A DNA stretch of 64,000 nucleotides from Chitinophagaceae bacterium (GCA_016787065.1 JAEUVD010000002.1:310001-374000); one strand, 5' to 3'; shown: positions 51,857 to 59,178, counted from the first letter of the stretch. Notes: a model not told the origin generated them from the sequence alone. Numbers and translations are program-made.

Positions 51857-54085
51857 ATGGCAAAAGCAAAAAAGGCAGGAGGCATTGACCTCAAGAAAGC
51901 CTTACGTGAACAATTCGGCTTTGATAACTTCAAAGGCGATCAGGAAGAAATTATACAAAGCATTCTATCAGGAAAGGACACCTTCGTGATTATGCCAACC
52001 GGCGGTGGGAAATCGCTGTGTTACCAATTACCGGCACTCATTAGTGAAGGCATTGCAATCATTGTTTCACCCTTAATTGCCCTGATGAAAAATCAGGTGG
52101 ATTTGGTGCGTAGTTATAGTGAGTTAGAAAATGTTGCCCATTTCTTGAACTCCTCGCTCAATAAAGGACAAATTAAAAAGGTGCGTGAAGATCTTTTGAA
52201 TGGAAAAACAAAAATGCTTTACGTAGCCCCGGAAACATTAACCAAAGAAGAGAATGTAGATTTTCTGAAAGAACTTAATATTTCCTTTTTTGCGGTTGAT
52301 GAAGCCCACTGTATTTCGGAATGGGGCCATGATTTCCGTCCGGAATACCGTAAGATTCGAGATATTATCAATAGTATCAACCCTAAATTAAGTGTGATTG
52401 CCTTAACAGCCACCGCCACGCCTAAGGTTCAGGATGATATTAAAAAGAATTTGGTATTGAATAAACCGAATGTGTTTGTTTCTTCCTTCAACAGAAGTAA
52501 TTTGTATTATGAAATAGTACCAAAAGGGAAGAAGGATCAAACGGTTAAGCATATCGTTAAATTCATTCAGCACAATCGCGGAAAGAGCGGCATTATCTAT
52601 ACCCTCAACCGAAAAACGACGGAAGATTTAGCACAATTATTAGTAGCGAATGGAATTACGGCGGTTGCTTATCATGCAGGGTTAGATAGTAAAACACGTG
52701 CCGACCGTCAGGATCAATTTTTAATGGAGAAGGTAGATGTAATCGTAGCTACGATTGCATTTGGTATGGGAATCGACAAGCCAGATATACGGTTTGTAAT
52801 GCATTATAATATCCCTAAGTCTATTGAGAATTATTATCAAGAAACGGGTCGTGCCGGACGGGATGGTTTAGAAGGAAAGTGCTTACTTTATTTCTCCTAT
52901 AAGGATGTTCAGAAATTAGAACACCTCATGCGCGATAAACCACTGACCGAGCGAGAAATGGGTGCCCAGTTAATTGGTGAAACCCTTGCTTATGCCGAAT
53001 CGTCGATATGTCGTCGTCGTGTATTATTACACTACTTTGGAGAGGAATATGATAAGTCGAACTGTGGCATGTGCGATAACTGTTTACATCCGAAAGAGAA
53101 GATAGAAGTGAAGGATACGGTATTCTCGGTATTGGAAGCCATTCGTCAGCTCAAGGAAATGTTCGGAATAGATTATGTTATTAATGTGGTGCTAGGGCGG
53201 ATAAATACGCAAATCCAAGCCTACAAACACGATAAGCTGAAGTGTTTCAGTATGGGGGCGCATTTCCAAATGGACGATCATTTCTGGTACTCTTTAGTAC
53301 GACAAATGATGGTGGAGGGCTTGATACGTAAGGATATTGAAGAGTATGGCTTATTGAAAATTACCGATAAGGGTAAGGCCTTCTTGAAGAAACCGTATTC
53401 GCTTAAGTTATCGCTCAATCATAAATTTGAAGGTGCCGACGGTGATGATGATGAATTGGCTGGCGGAGCTGGTGGCGGACAATCGGCTACCCTTGATCCT
53501 CAGTTACTGGAAATGCTGAAAGATGTACGTAAGCAAGTAGCGCGACAGCACAATTTGCAGCCATGGATTATTTTTCAGGAGAATTCACTGGAAGAGATGG
53601 CCACTATGTACCCGACCGAATTGAAAGAGTTAGAGAATATTCAGGGTGTAAGTAAGAGTAAGGCGATTAAGTACGGAAAGAAATTTGTGGAGTTGATTGC
53701 GAAATATGTGGAAGATAATGATATAACCAAGGTAGACGAGTTTATCATGAAAAGCGTGGTAAACAAGAGCGGATTGAAAGTGTTTATTATTCAGAATATT
53801 GATAAGAAGATACCGTTGGAAACCATTGCCAAGATGAAGGATATTAAGATGGTAGATTTACTACAAGAAATGGAAACCATTGTGGCAAGCGGTACTAAGT
53901 TGAATTTAGATTACTGTATTAATGATTATATTGATGAATATGATCAGGAAGATATGGTAGATTTTTTCCAAACCAGTGAGAGTGGAAATATCGAAGAAGC
54001 GGTGGAGGTTATGAAGGAGAACAACTTGAATGACGAGCAATTCAGGCTGATGAAAATTAAGTTCATGAGTGAGTATGCAAACTAA
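51857..54085 (+). CDS. recQ: ATP-dependent DNA helicase RecQ
   Basis: A 742-residue 3'-5' helicase that takes part in recombination repair. The Walker A motif MPTGGGKS lies near residue 46, the DEAH box at 148-151 (VDEAHCISEWGHDFRP). YYQETGRAGRDG is motif VI. The zinc module has CRRRVLLHYFGE and CGMCDNCLHP. A winged-helix RQC and an HRDC domain (LKELENIQGVSKSKAIKYGK) follow, and a C-terminal extension of about 100 residues resembles HTH_40. The form with this extension is usual in Bacteroidota. No operon partner other than the overlapping mini-ORF at its 3' end is seen. Confidence 0.95.
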   Translation: MAKAKKAGGIDLKKALREQFGFDNFKGDQEEIIQSILSGKDTFVIMPTGGGKSLCYQLPALISEGIAIIVSPLIALMKNQVDLVRSYSELENVAHFLNSSLNKGQIKKVREDLLNGKTKMLYVAPETLTKEENVDFLKELNISFFAVDEAHCISEWGHDFRPEYRKIRDIINSINPKLSVIALTATATPKVQDDIKKNLVLNKPNVFVSSFNRSNLYYEIVPKGKKDQTVKHIVKFIQHNRGKSGIIYTLNRKTTEDLAQLLVANGITAVAYHAGLDSKTRADRQDQFLMEKVDVIVATIAFGMGIDKPDIRFVMHYNIPKSIENYYQETGRAGRDGLEGKCLLYFSYKDVQKLEHLMRDKPLTEREMGAQLIGETLAYAESSICRRRVLLHYFGEEYDKSNCGMCDNCLHPKEKIEVKDTVFSVLEAIRQLKEMFGIDYVINVVLGRINTQIQAYKHDKLKCFSMGAHFQMDDHFWYSLVRQMMVEGLIRKDIEEYGLLKITDKGKAFLKKPYSLKLSLNHKFEGADGDDDELAGGAGGGQSATLDPQLLEMLKDVRKQVARQHNLQPWIIFQENSLEEMATMYPTELKELENIQGVSKSKAIKYGKKFVELIAKYVEDNDITKVDEFIMKSVVNKSGLKVFIIQNIDKKIPLETIAKMKDIKMVDLLQEMETIVASGTKLNLDYCINDYIDEYDQEDMVDFFQTSESGNIEEAVEVMKENNLNDEQFRLMKIKFMSEYAN

Positions 54086-54200
54086 ATGGCATCTTCTGGA
54101 AGGTATAGGCTATTTGGCTTGGTGTAAGGTGTGGTTACCTTTGGTGTTGATTTGGTTTGTGTTATTGATTTTGTTTTTTAGAAAGCGGAAGAAAAAATAG
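54075..54200 (+). CDS. possible 41-residue single-pass membrane peptide
   Basis: An ATG at 54075, inside the last codons of recQ in another frame, opens 41 residues. They begin MQTKWHLLEGIGYLAW, continue with a strong hydrophobic stretch (LPLVLIWFVLLILFF) and end in a positively charged tail, RKRKKK. A single helix with basic cytoplasmic end is a typical small membrane protein. The 11-base overlap with recQ suggests translational coupling. It ends 65 bases before tRNA-Phe. Without homologues this remains a candidate. Confidence 0.4.
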   Translation: MQTKWHLLEGIGYLAWCKVWLPLVLIWFVLLILFFRKRKKK

Positions 54201-54265
54201 TTGGCAGAAAGAGCAGAATGTTTATTTTTGCCAACCAATTTTGAATCAGGTATTCAGAATTAACC

Positions 54266-54338
54266 GGTGCGGTAGCTCAGTTGGTAGAGCAAAGGACTGA
54301 AAATCCTTGTGTCGGGGGTTCAATTCCCTCCCACACCA
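54266..54338 (+). tRNA. tRNA-Phe (GAA)
   Basis: The 73-base sequence folds as a cloverleaf: D-stem GCTC/GAGC, anticodon stem AAGGA/TCCTT around the loop CTGAAAA with anticodon GAA, and a T-arm with TTCAATT. The 3' CCA is not fully encoded (A73 followed by CCC). The acceptor stem GGTGCGG/CCACACC has a C5-A68 mismatch, which is unusual. It stands at the border of the accessory segment. Confidence 0.92.
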
Positions 54339-54447
54339 CCCACAAACAAAGGCTTTCAGAGAAATACTCGGGAAGCCTTTTACTTTTGCTACAACAATAC
54401 TACAACATAAGGAGTATATGTGTATTGTTTATACTATATAATATAGG

Positions 54448-54972
54448 TTATAGAATTTCTAAATTTATTAGCCTAAACGTCATAGCGGAAATACTAACAT
54501 TAAAACTCTTAGCAAGTATTTGAAGATTCTTGTCATCACTAAGGTCTAAGTGACGGTTTTCAATTTCCTTTATTATAAACTTTTTTGGCATTAGAAGTGC
54601 TGCTGCAAATGCATTAGCTTCCTTTTCATTTTGCATTTCACCAGTAGAAGAATCTTCATTTCTAAATGCTACTTTGAATTGTTTATCAACAAATAAAGTA
54701 CTTCTTTCCGTTGGGTTATAATGTAACTCATAATGTCCAAGTTCGTGAGCGATAGTAAATCGCTGCCTAACCTTCGAATCATTAAAATTGTAGCCTATAA
54801 ACCCTTCTCCATCCTTTATTACGAGCACACCAGAAACGGTTTCCCCCAAGTCGTATGGCTTTACTTCCAACCCCCTGTTCTTGGCAATTTCCCTAACCGG
54901 TATAGGAATTCTTTCAACAGCATAATCTTCCAATAACTTTGATGTTATTGTCTCAATCCTTTTGTTAATCAT
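54448..54972 (-). CDS. ImmA/IrrE family metallo-endopeptidase
   Basis: A 174-residue protein. The zinc motif is HELGH (residues 76-80) in RFTIAHELGHYELHY, and the third ligand is in NEKEANAFAAALLMPK (Glu118 region). Such peptidases cleave or inactivate a partner XRE repressor, often in response to DNA damage or phage-related signals. It overlaps the XRE gene by four bases (ATGA), which makes the pair an ImmA-ImmR type module. The gene lies on the opposite strand from the ubiquitin-like operon, in the first part of the accessory segment. Confidence 0.9.
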   Translation of the reverse strand: MINKRIETITSKLLEDYAVERIPIPVREIAKNRGLEVKPYDLGETVSGVLVIKDGEGFIGYNFNDSKVRQRFTIAHELGHYELHYNPTERSTLFVDKQFKVAFRNEDSSTGEMQNEKEANAFAAALLMPKKFIIKEIENRHLDLSDDKNLQILAKSFNVSISAMTFRLINLEIL

Positions 54973-55319
54973 GAGGTTTGTTTTTTGACGTGAATTTGCT
55001 CAATAAAACCAAGTATTTTTTCTTTACTACTTTTGTCATTAGTTTTTGAAGAAATCATTTCCTTCCATTTTGAATTTGGAGCCTCAGCAATTTCAATTGT
55101 CGGAATTAAAGATTGAAACTGAATGTTTAATATTTTTGATATTTCCCAAAGCAAATGAACGGAAGGCCGCTGCCTGCCCATTTCAATATTAACCACTGAA
55201 GACCTAGATAAATTTAGTAACGAAGCAAAGTCTTCTTGCTTGTAATTCGCCTTTCTTCTCTCGGACTTAATTATTGTACCAATAGATAAATAGAAATTTA
55301 ATACATCTGATTCGCTCAT
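54969..55319 (-). CDS. XRE-family regulator, partner of ImmA/IrrE peptidase
   Basis: A 116-residue protein. The helix-turn-helix occupies about residues 14-70: IIKSERRKANYKQEDFASLL, NLSRSSVVNIEMGRQRPSVH, LLWEISKILNI. The C-terminal 45 residues are a flexible charged region that could hold the ImmA cleavage site. It is the first gene of the minus-strand pair. A palindrome (55364-55378) overlaps its own -33 promoter element, so autorepression is likely, and the same site could affect the divergent ubiquitin-like operon. Confidence 0.85.
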   Translation of the reverse strand: MSESDVLNFYLSIGTIIKSERRKANYKQEDFASLLNLSRSSVVNIEMGRQRPSVHLLWEISKILNIQFQSLIPTIEIAEAPNSKWKEMISSKTNDKSSKEKILGFIEQIHVKKQTS

Positions 55320-55338
55320 AGAATATTAAAATTTACAG

Positions 55339-55369
55339 CGAAGGTAATCTTCAATGTTGAATATTGCAA
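55339..55369 (-). promoter_or_regulatory. promoter of the XRE-ImmA pair
   Basis: On the minus strand TTG (55369-55367) and TACCTTCG (55346-55339) are spaced by 20 bases. The second element matches TAnnTTTG in seven of eight positions. The ATG is 19 bases downstream. Confidence 0.5.
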
Positions 55370-55378
55370 ACGTTGCAA
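55364..55378. promoter_or_regulatory. palindromic operator candidate TTGCAA-N3-TTGCAA
   Basis: TTGCAA is self-complementary and occurs at 55364-55369 and 55373-55378, giving a 15-base inverted repeat. It covers the -33 element of the XRE-ImmA promoter and lies about 78 bases before the ubiquitin-like gene. Confidence 0.5.
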
Positions 55379-55430
55379 ATACTATACATAATAAATTAGT
55401 TTGTTTAACTCTACATGTCAAAAATTCAAT

Positions 55431-55438
55431 TATCTTTG
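55431..55438 (+). promoter_or_regulatory. TAnnTTTG promoter element (TATCTTTG) of the ubiquitin-like operon
   Basis: TATCTTTG fits the -7 consensus exactly, 17 bases before the ATG at 55456. The nearest upstream TTG (55401) is 27 bases away, longer than usual, so the promoter may be weak or need an activator. Confidence 0.5.
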
Positions 55439-55455
55439 TCAAAATTTTTTAGAAA

Positions 55456-55770
55456 ATGAGTAATAAACAAAATGTATTAGGAGGCAACCCAACTCTCAAT
55501 TCCTATAACCTCAATTTTATTATTGAAGGAGATTTATTTACGGGTCAATATGATGCAAATAAAACATTAAGAGAGGTGCTTGAACATGCCCTTAATAAAA
55601 GCCAACATACTGGACGACCAGTTGATGACTGGCAGGTAAAGGTTGCGGGAATCACCTTAGATGTGAACCAAAAATTAAGTAATCTAGGATTATCTGATGA
55701 AGTCAAATTAGTGGTTAGTTTAAAAACCGGTGCTGGTGGAAATAGTAATTGGTATGAATTTGGAATATGA
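55456..55770 (+). CDS. ubiquitin-like protein with C-terminal Gly-Gly and tail (BilA-like)
   Basis: A 104-residue protein. After a flexible N-terminus the order strand (NLNFIIEGDLFTGQY), helix (TLREVLEHALNKSQ), strand (DDWQVKVAG), turn and strand (EVKLVVSLK) is that of a beta-grasp fold. It ends in TGAGG (Gly94-Gly95) and nine more residues, NSNWYEFGI. Removal of that tail would expose a Gly-Gly terminus as in ubiquitin. The neighbouring JAB peptidase is the natural candidate for this. It has one beta-grasp domain; the characterised Bil protein has two. The last 17 bases overlap the next gene. Confidence 0.78.
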   Translation: MSNKQNVLGGNPTLNSYNLNFIIEGDLFTGQYDANKTLREVLEHALNKSQHTGRPVDDWQVKVAGITLDVNQKLSNLGLSDEVKLVVSLKTGAGGNSNWYEFGI

Positions 55771-56359
55771 TGTTTCTAGCCAATATGTAGAGCCCGCTGT
55801 CTCTAAAGAAAAATTTGATCGAGAGTTGAATTTATTTCTATCGAACAAAGGTGAGTATATTAAACGGGGCATAATTTTGGTCGATGCAATTTTTCCATCA
55901 ATAGATTTCATTTTTTTAGCTCAAAAACTGACTCCCATGGCAGTAGTTTTTGCAGTTAGAGTAAATTTCAATAATTATGATGTTGAACCGCCTTCCGTGA
56001 CTTTCATTGACCCGTTATCAAAACTTCCGATTCCAGCCATGAAATGTTTAACGCATTTTCAAAAGAGAATCGGTCTTGACCCTAATGGACAAATTCAAAC
56101 ACAAGCATTATTACAATTTGAAACTCCGTTTTCAAAGCCTTTTCTGTGCTTTGCAGGAATTCGTGAATACCATAATCACCCTTTTCATACGGGCGATTCC
56201 TGGTTGTTGTACAGAAAAAGGGGTGAAGGGACTTTAAGTTTTATCATTGAGGCACTTTACAATTATGGAATTGCTCCTATAGAAAGTTATAACCTTCAAG
56301 TGCAAGTCCAATCGCCAATAGTCCAATTAGGGCAAAACCCAATAAACATTTCGGAATGA
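55754..56359 (+). CDS. E2-like protein with Cys-Glu-His-His motif (BilB-like)
   Basis: From ATG 55754 the protein has 201 residues. Residues 62-95, MAVVFAVRVNFNNYDVEPPS then VTFIDPLSKLPIP, resemble the strand-flap region of the E2 (UBC) fold. Next comes PFLCFAGIREYHNHPFHTGD with Cys132, Glu138, His140, His142 and His145. This C-E-H-H pattern is that of a family described as a predicted metal-binding domain (Metal_CEHH, as I remember it) in bacterial ubiquitin-like operons. Cys132 is the best candidate for the thioester-forming cysteine. The start lies inside the coding sequence of the Ubl tail, and the stop overlaps the JAB gene by four bases. Confidence 0.7.
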   Translation: MNLEYDVSSQYVEPAVSKEKFDRELNLFLSNKGEYIKRGIILVDAIFPSIDFIFLAQKLTPMAVVFAVRVNFNNYDVEPPSVTFIDPLSKLPIPAMKCLTHFQKRIGLDPNGQIQTQALLQFETPFSKPFLCFAGIREYHNHPFHTGDSWLLYRKRGEGTLSFIIEALYNYGIAPIESYNLQVQVQSPIVQLGQNPINISE

Positions 56360-56847
56360 TATTGCTTAATAAAATCGAACGGATTTTGCTTCCGTTTTCT
56401 CAAATTGAAATTGTTTATAAGCACTTACGAAATGTTGGAAGTCAAGGCTATGAGGGTGTTGCTCTTTGGATTGGAGTATTAATATCCGAAACAGAATTTG
56501 AAATTACAGAGACGATAATACCACAGCAAAAATTATCAAATAGTGAAGAAGGGCTATTATACCTTGTGGAAGCATATGCCCTTGAAAAACTTAATTGGTA
56601 TCTATACGAAAATAAACTTACCCTGCTTTCTCAAATACATAGTCATCCTAATAGAGCATATCACTCTGAAACGGATGATAAATACCCAATTGTAACAAAG
56701 CTTGGAGGATTTTCAATTGTAGTGCCAAATTTTGCCAAAGCTCCCTTTCAACTTAAGGATTGGGCTATATTTAGACTTCAAGGGAATCAAGACTGGCGTG
56801 AATTAGATAAGATCGAATCTTCCGATATTTTTAATATTATATACTAA
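56356..56847 (+). CDS. JAMM/JAB-family isopeptidase (BilC-like)
   Basis: A 163-residue Mov34/MPN-type metalloprotease. The JAMM residues are Glu33 (GYEGVALWIG), His95 and His97 (SQIHSHPNR), Ser104 and Asp107 (YHSETDD). All five are in place, so it should be active. It lacks an added domain. In bacterial ubiquitin-like systems such proteins process the precursor and remove it from conjugates. The gene overlaps its neighbours on both sides by four and one bases, which implies a balanced translation of the operon. Confidence 0.88.
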   Translation: MILLNKIERILLPFSQIEIVYKHLRNVGSQGYEGVALWIGVLISETEFEITETIIPQQKLSNSEEGLLYLVEAYALEKLNWYLYENKLTLLSQIHSHPNRAYHSETDDKYPIVTKLGGFSIVVPNFAKAPFQLKDWAIFRLQGNQDWRELDKIESSDIFNIIY

Positions 56848-58403
56848 TGGCATTAGCAAATTTCTTCGATAAAAGCGTACTAAACGCATCTCAAGTTTTA
56901 AATGAATTTGAGATAACGGAATTTGAGAGTATTTTGAATTCGCAATATGTTGGAATAGCCTACGATCATAGCATAAATAATTCGAAAGAGGGGGTTAAAA
57001 CTTTAGACCTGCTGATTCGGATATTGGCTAGACTATATCCCAATTTGCAAATTATTAATATTTGCAATTCAAATACTGCGGTAGAAACTAGGTTAAAAAA
57101 TATTGCACTAGAAATAAATCCTAAAATAAATTTAAGCACAGAAATTTCTCCAACAGTTTGTATTATTGTCGGCAATAGTGAACATCAACCAGCAAACTGC
57201 AAATGTTTTTATATCGGCTCTAAAGGATGGATTTTTAAATTATCCACTACTGCCCCTGTCGAATCCGGACATTCTAATAACCCTTTGGGAGCTGGCGCGG
57301 CCGCTTGCTTAGGAGCAGCCAACGTGTTTAGATATATATTCAAGGATAAATTAAATAATGCAGACAACGACAGCGAGCTTTGCTTTTCCTTATTCGATTT
57401 TAATACTACAGAAATAAATATCGAAAATGACTATGGCGATTCAATAGAAAATTTTCAATTCGGAGAGGCCACACTAGTTGGGATTGGCGCCATTGGTAAT
57501 GCGGTTTTATGGACTTTAAGAAACATTGATTCTGCAACAGGGAGAATAACTGTTATTGATAACGAGAAAATATCGCTGACTAACCTTCAACGTTATGTTC
57601 TAACTTCACAAAGTAATATTAGCCCGAACGAGATTTATAAAGTTGACCTAGCAAAAGAACAATTAAAGGCTACAAAAATAAAGGTGATGCCAATCAAACT
57701 AAATTGGCAAGAATTTTTTAGCCAAGCAAAGAATAAAAAGAGTGAGAAAATATTAGTAGCTGTGGATTCTGCTAAAGCAAGAATTGAAATACAAAGTGGG
57801 CTTCCAAAAAAAATATTTAACTCCTGGACACAACTTTCAGAGTTAGGAACTTCCTCTCACTTAAATTTTTTAGATGAAAAAGCCTGTCTAATGTGTCTTT
57901 ATATACCAGATCGTAAAGTAAAAAGTAAATCGGAACTAATTTCTGAGGCGTTACAAATTCCACAATATGAACCTACCGTAAGAAAGTATCTTGCATTGAA
58001 TCTACCTTTGGATAAATCACTTCTTAATATTATCTCGCTAAGTATAAATGCATCTCATGAAAAGTTGGAGGCTTATATAGGGAAGCCTCTCGAAATATTT
58101 TATTCAGAAGTCGTATGTGGTGGTGTTTTAATGCAACTTGCCGGAAAGACAATTAAACAAAAACAAATAGAGGTACCGACAGCATTTGAATCTGCATTAG
58201 CCGGAATATTATTAGTATCAGAATTTATAAAGGATGCATTAGGTAGTACTAATATTCAAGAATCAAACAAGGTTAGACTTAATCTTCTCCGGCAATTTAA
58301 TCCGAAAACAATACTTGATCTTGAATTGAAAAGACCGCATTTTAAATGTATTTGTCAAGATGATGACTTTACCAATTCGTATAAGAAAAAATGGAATTTA
58401 TAG
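56847..58403 (+). CDS. ThiF/E1-like ubiquitin-activating enzyme (BilD-like)
   Basis: A 518-residue protein. Residues 1-200 form a domain of unknown kind with the conserved-looking NPLGAGAAACLGAANVFRYI. The adenylating domain follows: GIGAIGN (212-218), VIDNEKISLTNLQRY with Asp238, Asn246 and Arg249, Lys265, and AVDSAKAR with Asp307. Cys347/Cys350 and Cys501/Cys503 may bind zinc. Cys424 (VVCGGVLM) is a candidate catalytic cysteine. The ATP-binding residues agree with the MoeB/E1 pattern. It is the last gene of the operon; no terminator hairpin is obvious behind it. Confidence 0.87.
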   Translation: MALANFFDKSVLNASQVLNEFEITEFESILNSQYVGIAYDHSINNSKEGVKTLDLLIRILARLYPNLQIINICNSNTAVETRLKNIALEINPKINLSTEISPTVCIIVGNSEHQPANCKCFYIGSKGWIFKLSTTAPVESGHSNNPLGAGAAACLGAANVFRYIFKDKLNNADNDSELCFSLFDFNTTEINIENDYGDSIENFQFGEATLVGIGAIGNAVLWTLRNIDSATGRITVIDNEKISLTNLQRYVLTSQSNISPNEIYKVDLAKEQLKATKIKVMPIKLNWQEFFSQAKNKKSEKILVAVDSAKARIEIQSGLPKKIFNSWTQLSELGTSSHLNFLDEKACLMCLYIPDRKVKSKSELISEALQIPQYEPTVRKYLALNLPLDKSLLNIISLSINASHEKLEAYIGKPLEIFYSEVVCGGVLMQLAGKTIKQKQIEVPTAFESALAGILLVSEFIKDALGSTNIQESNKVRLNLLRQFNPKTILDLELKRPHFKCICQDDDFTNSYKKKWNL

Positions 58404-58491
58404 TTTACGATTATTCTCCTATCGTTAATAATTAATGAAACACACGCGTAATTTTTACACTTTAATGCTTCACTAATTACCTACATTAAGA

Positions 58492-58761
58492 ATGGAAATT
58501 ATTTGTATAGAAGATACTACGTTTTATTCCCTTATTGAAAAGGTAATAGACCGCATTAAAGAAAAACATGATATAAAAACGAACAAGATGATTTCCGGTG
58601 AGGAAGCTATGAGATTACTCCGTATAACAAGTAAAACCACACTTCAAAAACTCAGAGACGAGGGTAAAATTCTTTTCACACAACCAGAAAAGAAAATTAT
58701 TCTATATGATACAGATTCAATAAATGAATATCTCAAAAAAAACATTAAAGCCCCATTCTAA
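58492..58761 (+). CDS. HTH_17/excisionase-like DNA-binding protein
   Basis: An 89-residue protein. After a 30-residue helix (TFYSLIEKVIDRIKEKHDIK) comes a winged helix typical of MerR/excisionase types: MISGEEAMRLLRITSKTTLQ, KLRDEGKILFTQPEKK and ILYDTDSINEYLKKN. Such proteins are common in Bacteroidota accessory DNA and often accompany integrative elements, though no integrase lies in the window. It is 89 bases behind the E1 gene and three bases before a decayed small gene. Confidence 0.75.
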   Translation: MEIICIEDTTFYSLIEKVIDRIKEKHDIKTNKMISGEEAMRLLRITSKTTLQKLRDEGKILFTQPEKKIILYDTDSINEYLKKNIKAPF

Positions 58762-58764
58762 CAC

Positions 58765-58982
58765 ATGAACCAAGAACAGCAATTTATTAAAGGCTTTAAC
58801 AATGGCTACCTGCTTGCTAAGCTCTAAAGCAACTACTCACAATTAATAAGGATAACAACGATTATCTAAAAGGCATAGCCTCGGGTAAAAAGGAGCATGA
58901 TATAGAGAAGATGAAAAAAAGATTAAACACCGTTTCGAAAAATCAAACGACACCAAAAAAAATTATTACCATTGAACGATAA
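58765..58982 (+). pseudogene. frameshifted remnant of a small accessory protein gene
   Basis: An ATG at 58765 opens MNQEQQFIKGFNNGYLLAKL, which stops at 58825. A different frame picks up soon after, from about 58853, with NKDNNDYLKGIASGKKEHDI, EKMKKRLNTVSKNQTTPKKI and a stop at 58980-58982. Put together they resemble a small Bacteroidota protein I know in outline (FIKGFNNGYLLAK at the start, YLxGLxSGKKE later). One frameshift and one stop break it, unless these are sequencing errors. It lies immediately behind the HTH_17 gene. Confidence 0.5.
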
Positions 58983-58986
58983 CCTA

Positions 58987-59178
58987 ATGTACCTCGTTAT
59001 GAAAAGTAGAACTTATAACACGCAGTTTAGTGGTGCTATTGAAAGCTGCAAGAAAGCCCTTTCCAATTTGGGGTGCGATTTATCTACACCAATATACTCA
59101 ATTACTCAAATGAATTCATGGGAAGTTAATTATTGGGAACTCGAACTTTACTTCAAAGAAATTAAGTACAGTATATGA
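58987..59178 (+). CDS. short unknown protein
   Basis: From ATG 58987 there are 63 residues, MYLVMKSRTYNTQFSGAIES onward, without hydrophobic stretch, signal or motif. A TTG at 58972 would add five residues. It begins five bases after the remnant gene. The coding status is uncertain; I keep it because it fills the gap in the right direction and has no competing frame. Confidence 0.3.
   Translation: MYLVMKSRTYNTQFSGAIESCKKALSNLGCDLSTPIYSITQMNSWEVNYWELELYFKEIKYSI

Noticed and set aside
54281-54523. 80-codon frame that starts inside tRNA-Phe
   Set aside because: It reads through the tRNA and the untranslated flank; the first residues are simply the tRNA sequence in translation.
55456-58403. CBASS type II with E1/E2 and JAB accessory genes
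   Set aside because: No cyclic nucleotide synthase and no effector gene are present, and E1 and E2 are not fused; a free Ubl gene points to a Bil/Bub-like system.
55456-58403. Sulfur carrier operon for thiamine, molybdopterin or siderophore synthesis
   Set aside because: ThiS/MoaD end exactly in Gly-Gly and come with ThiG or MoaE-type enzymes; here an E2-like protein is present and a tail follows Gly-Gly.
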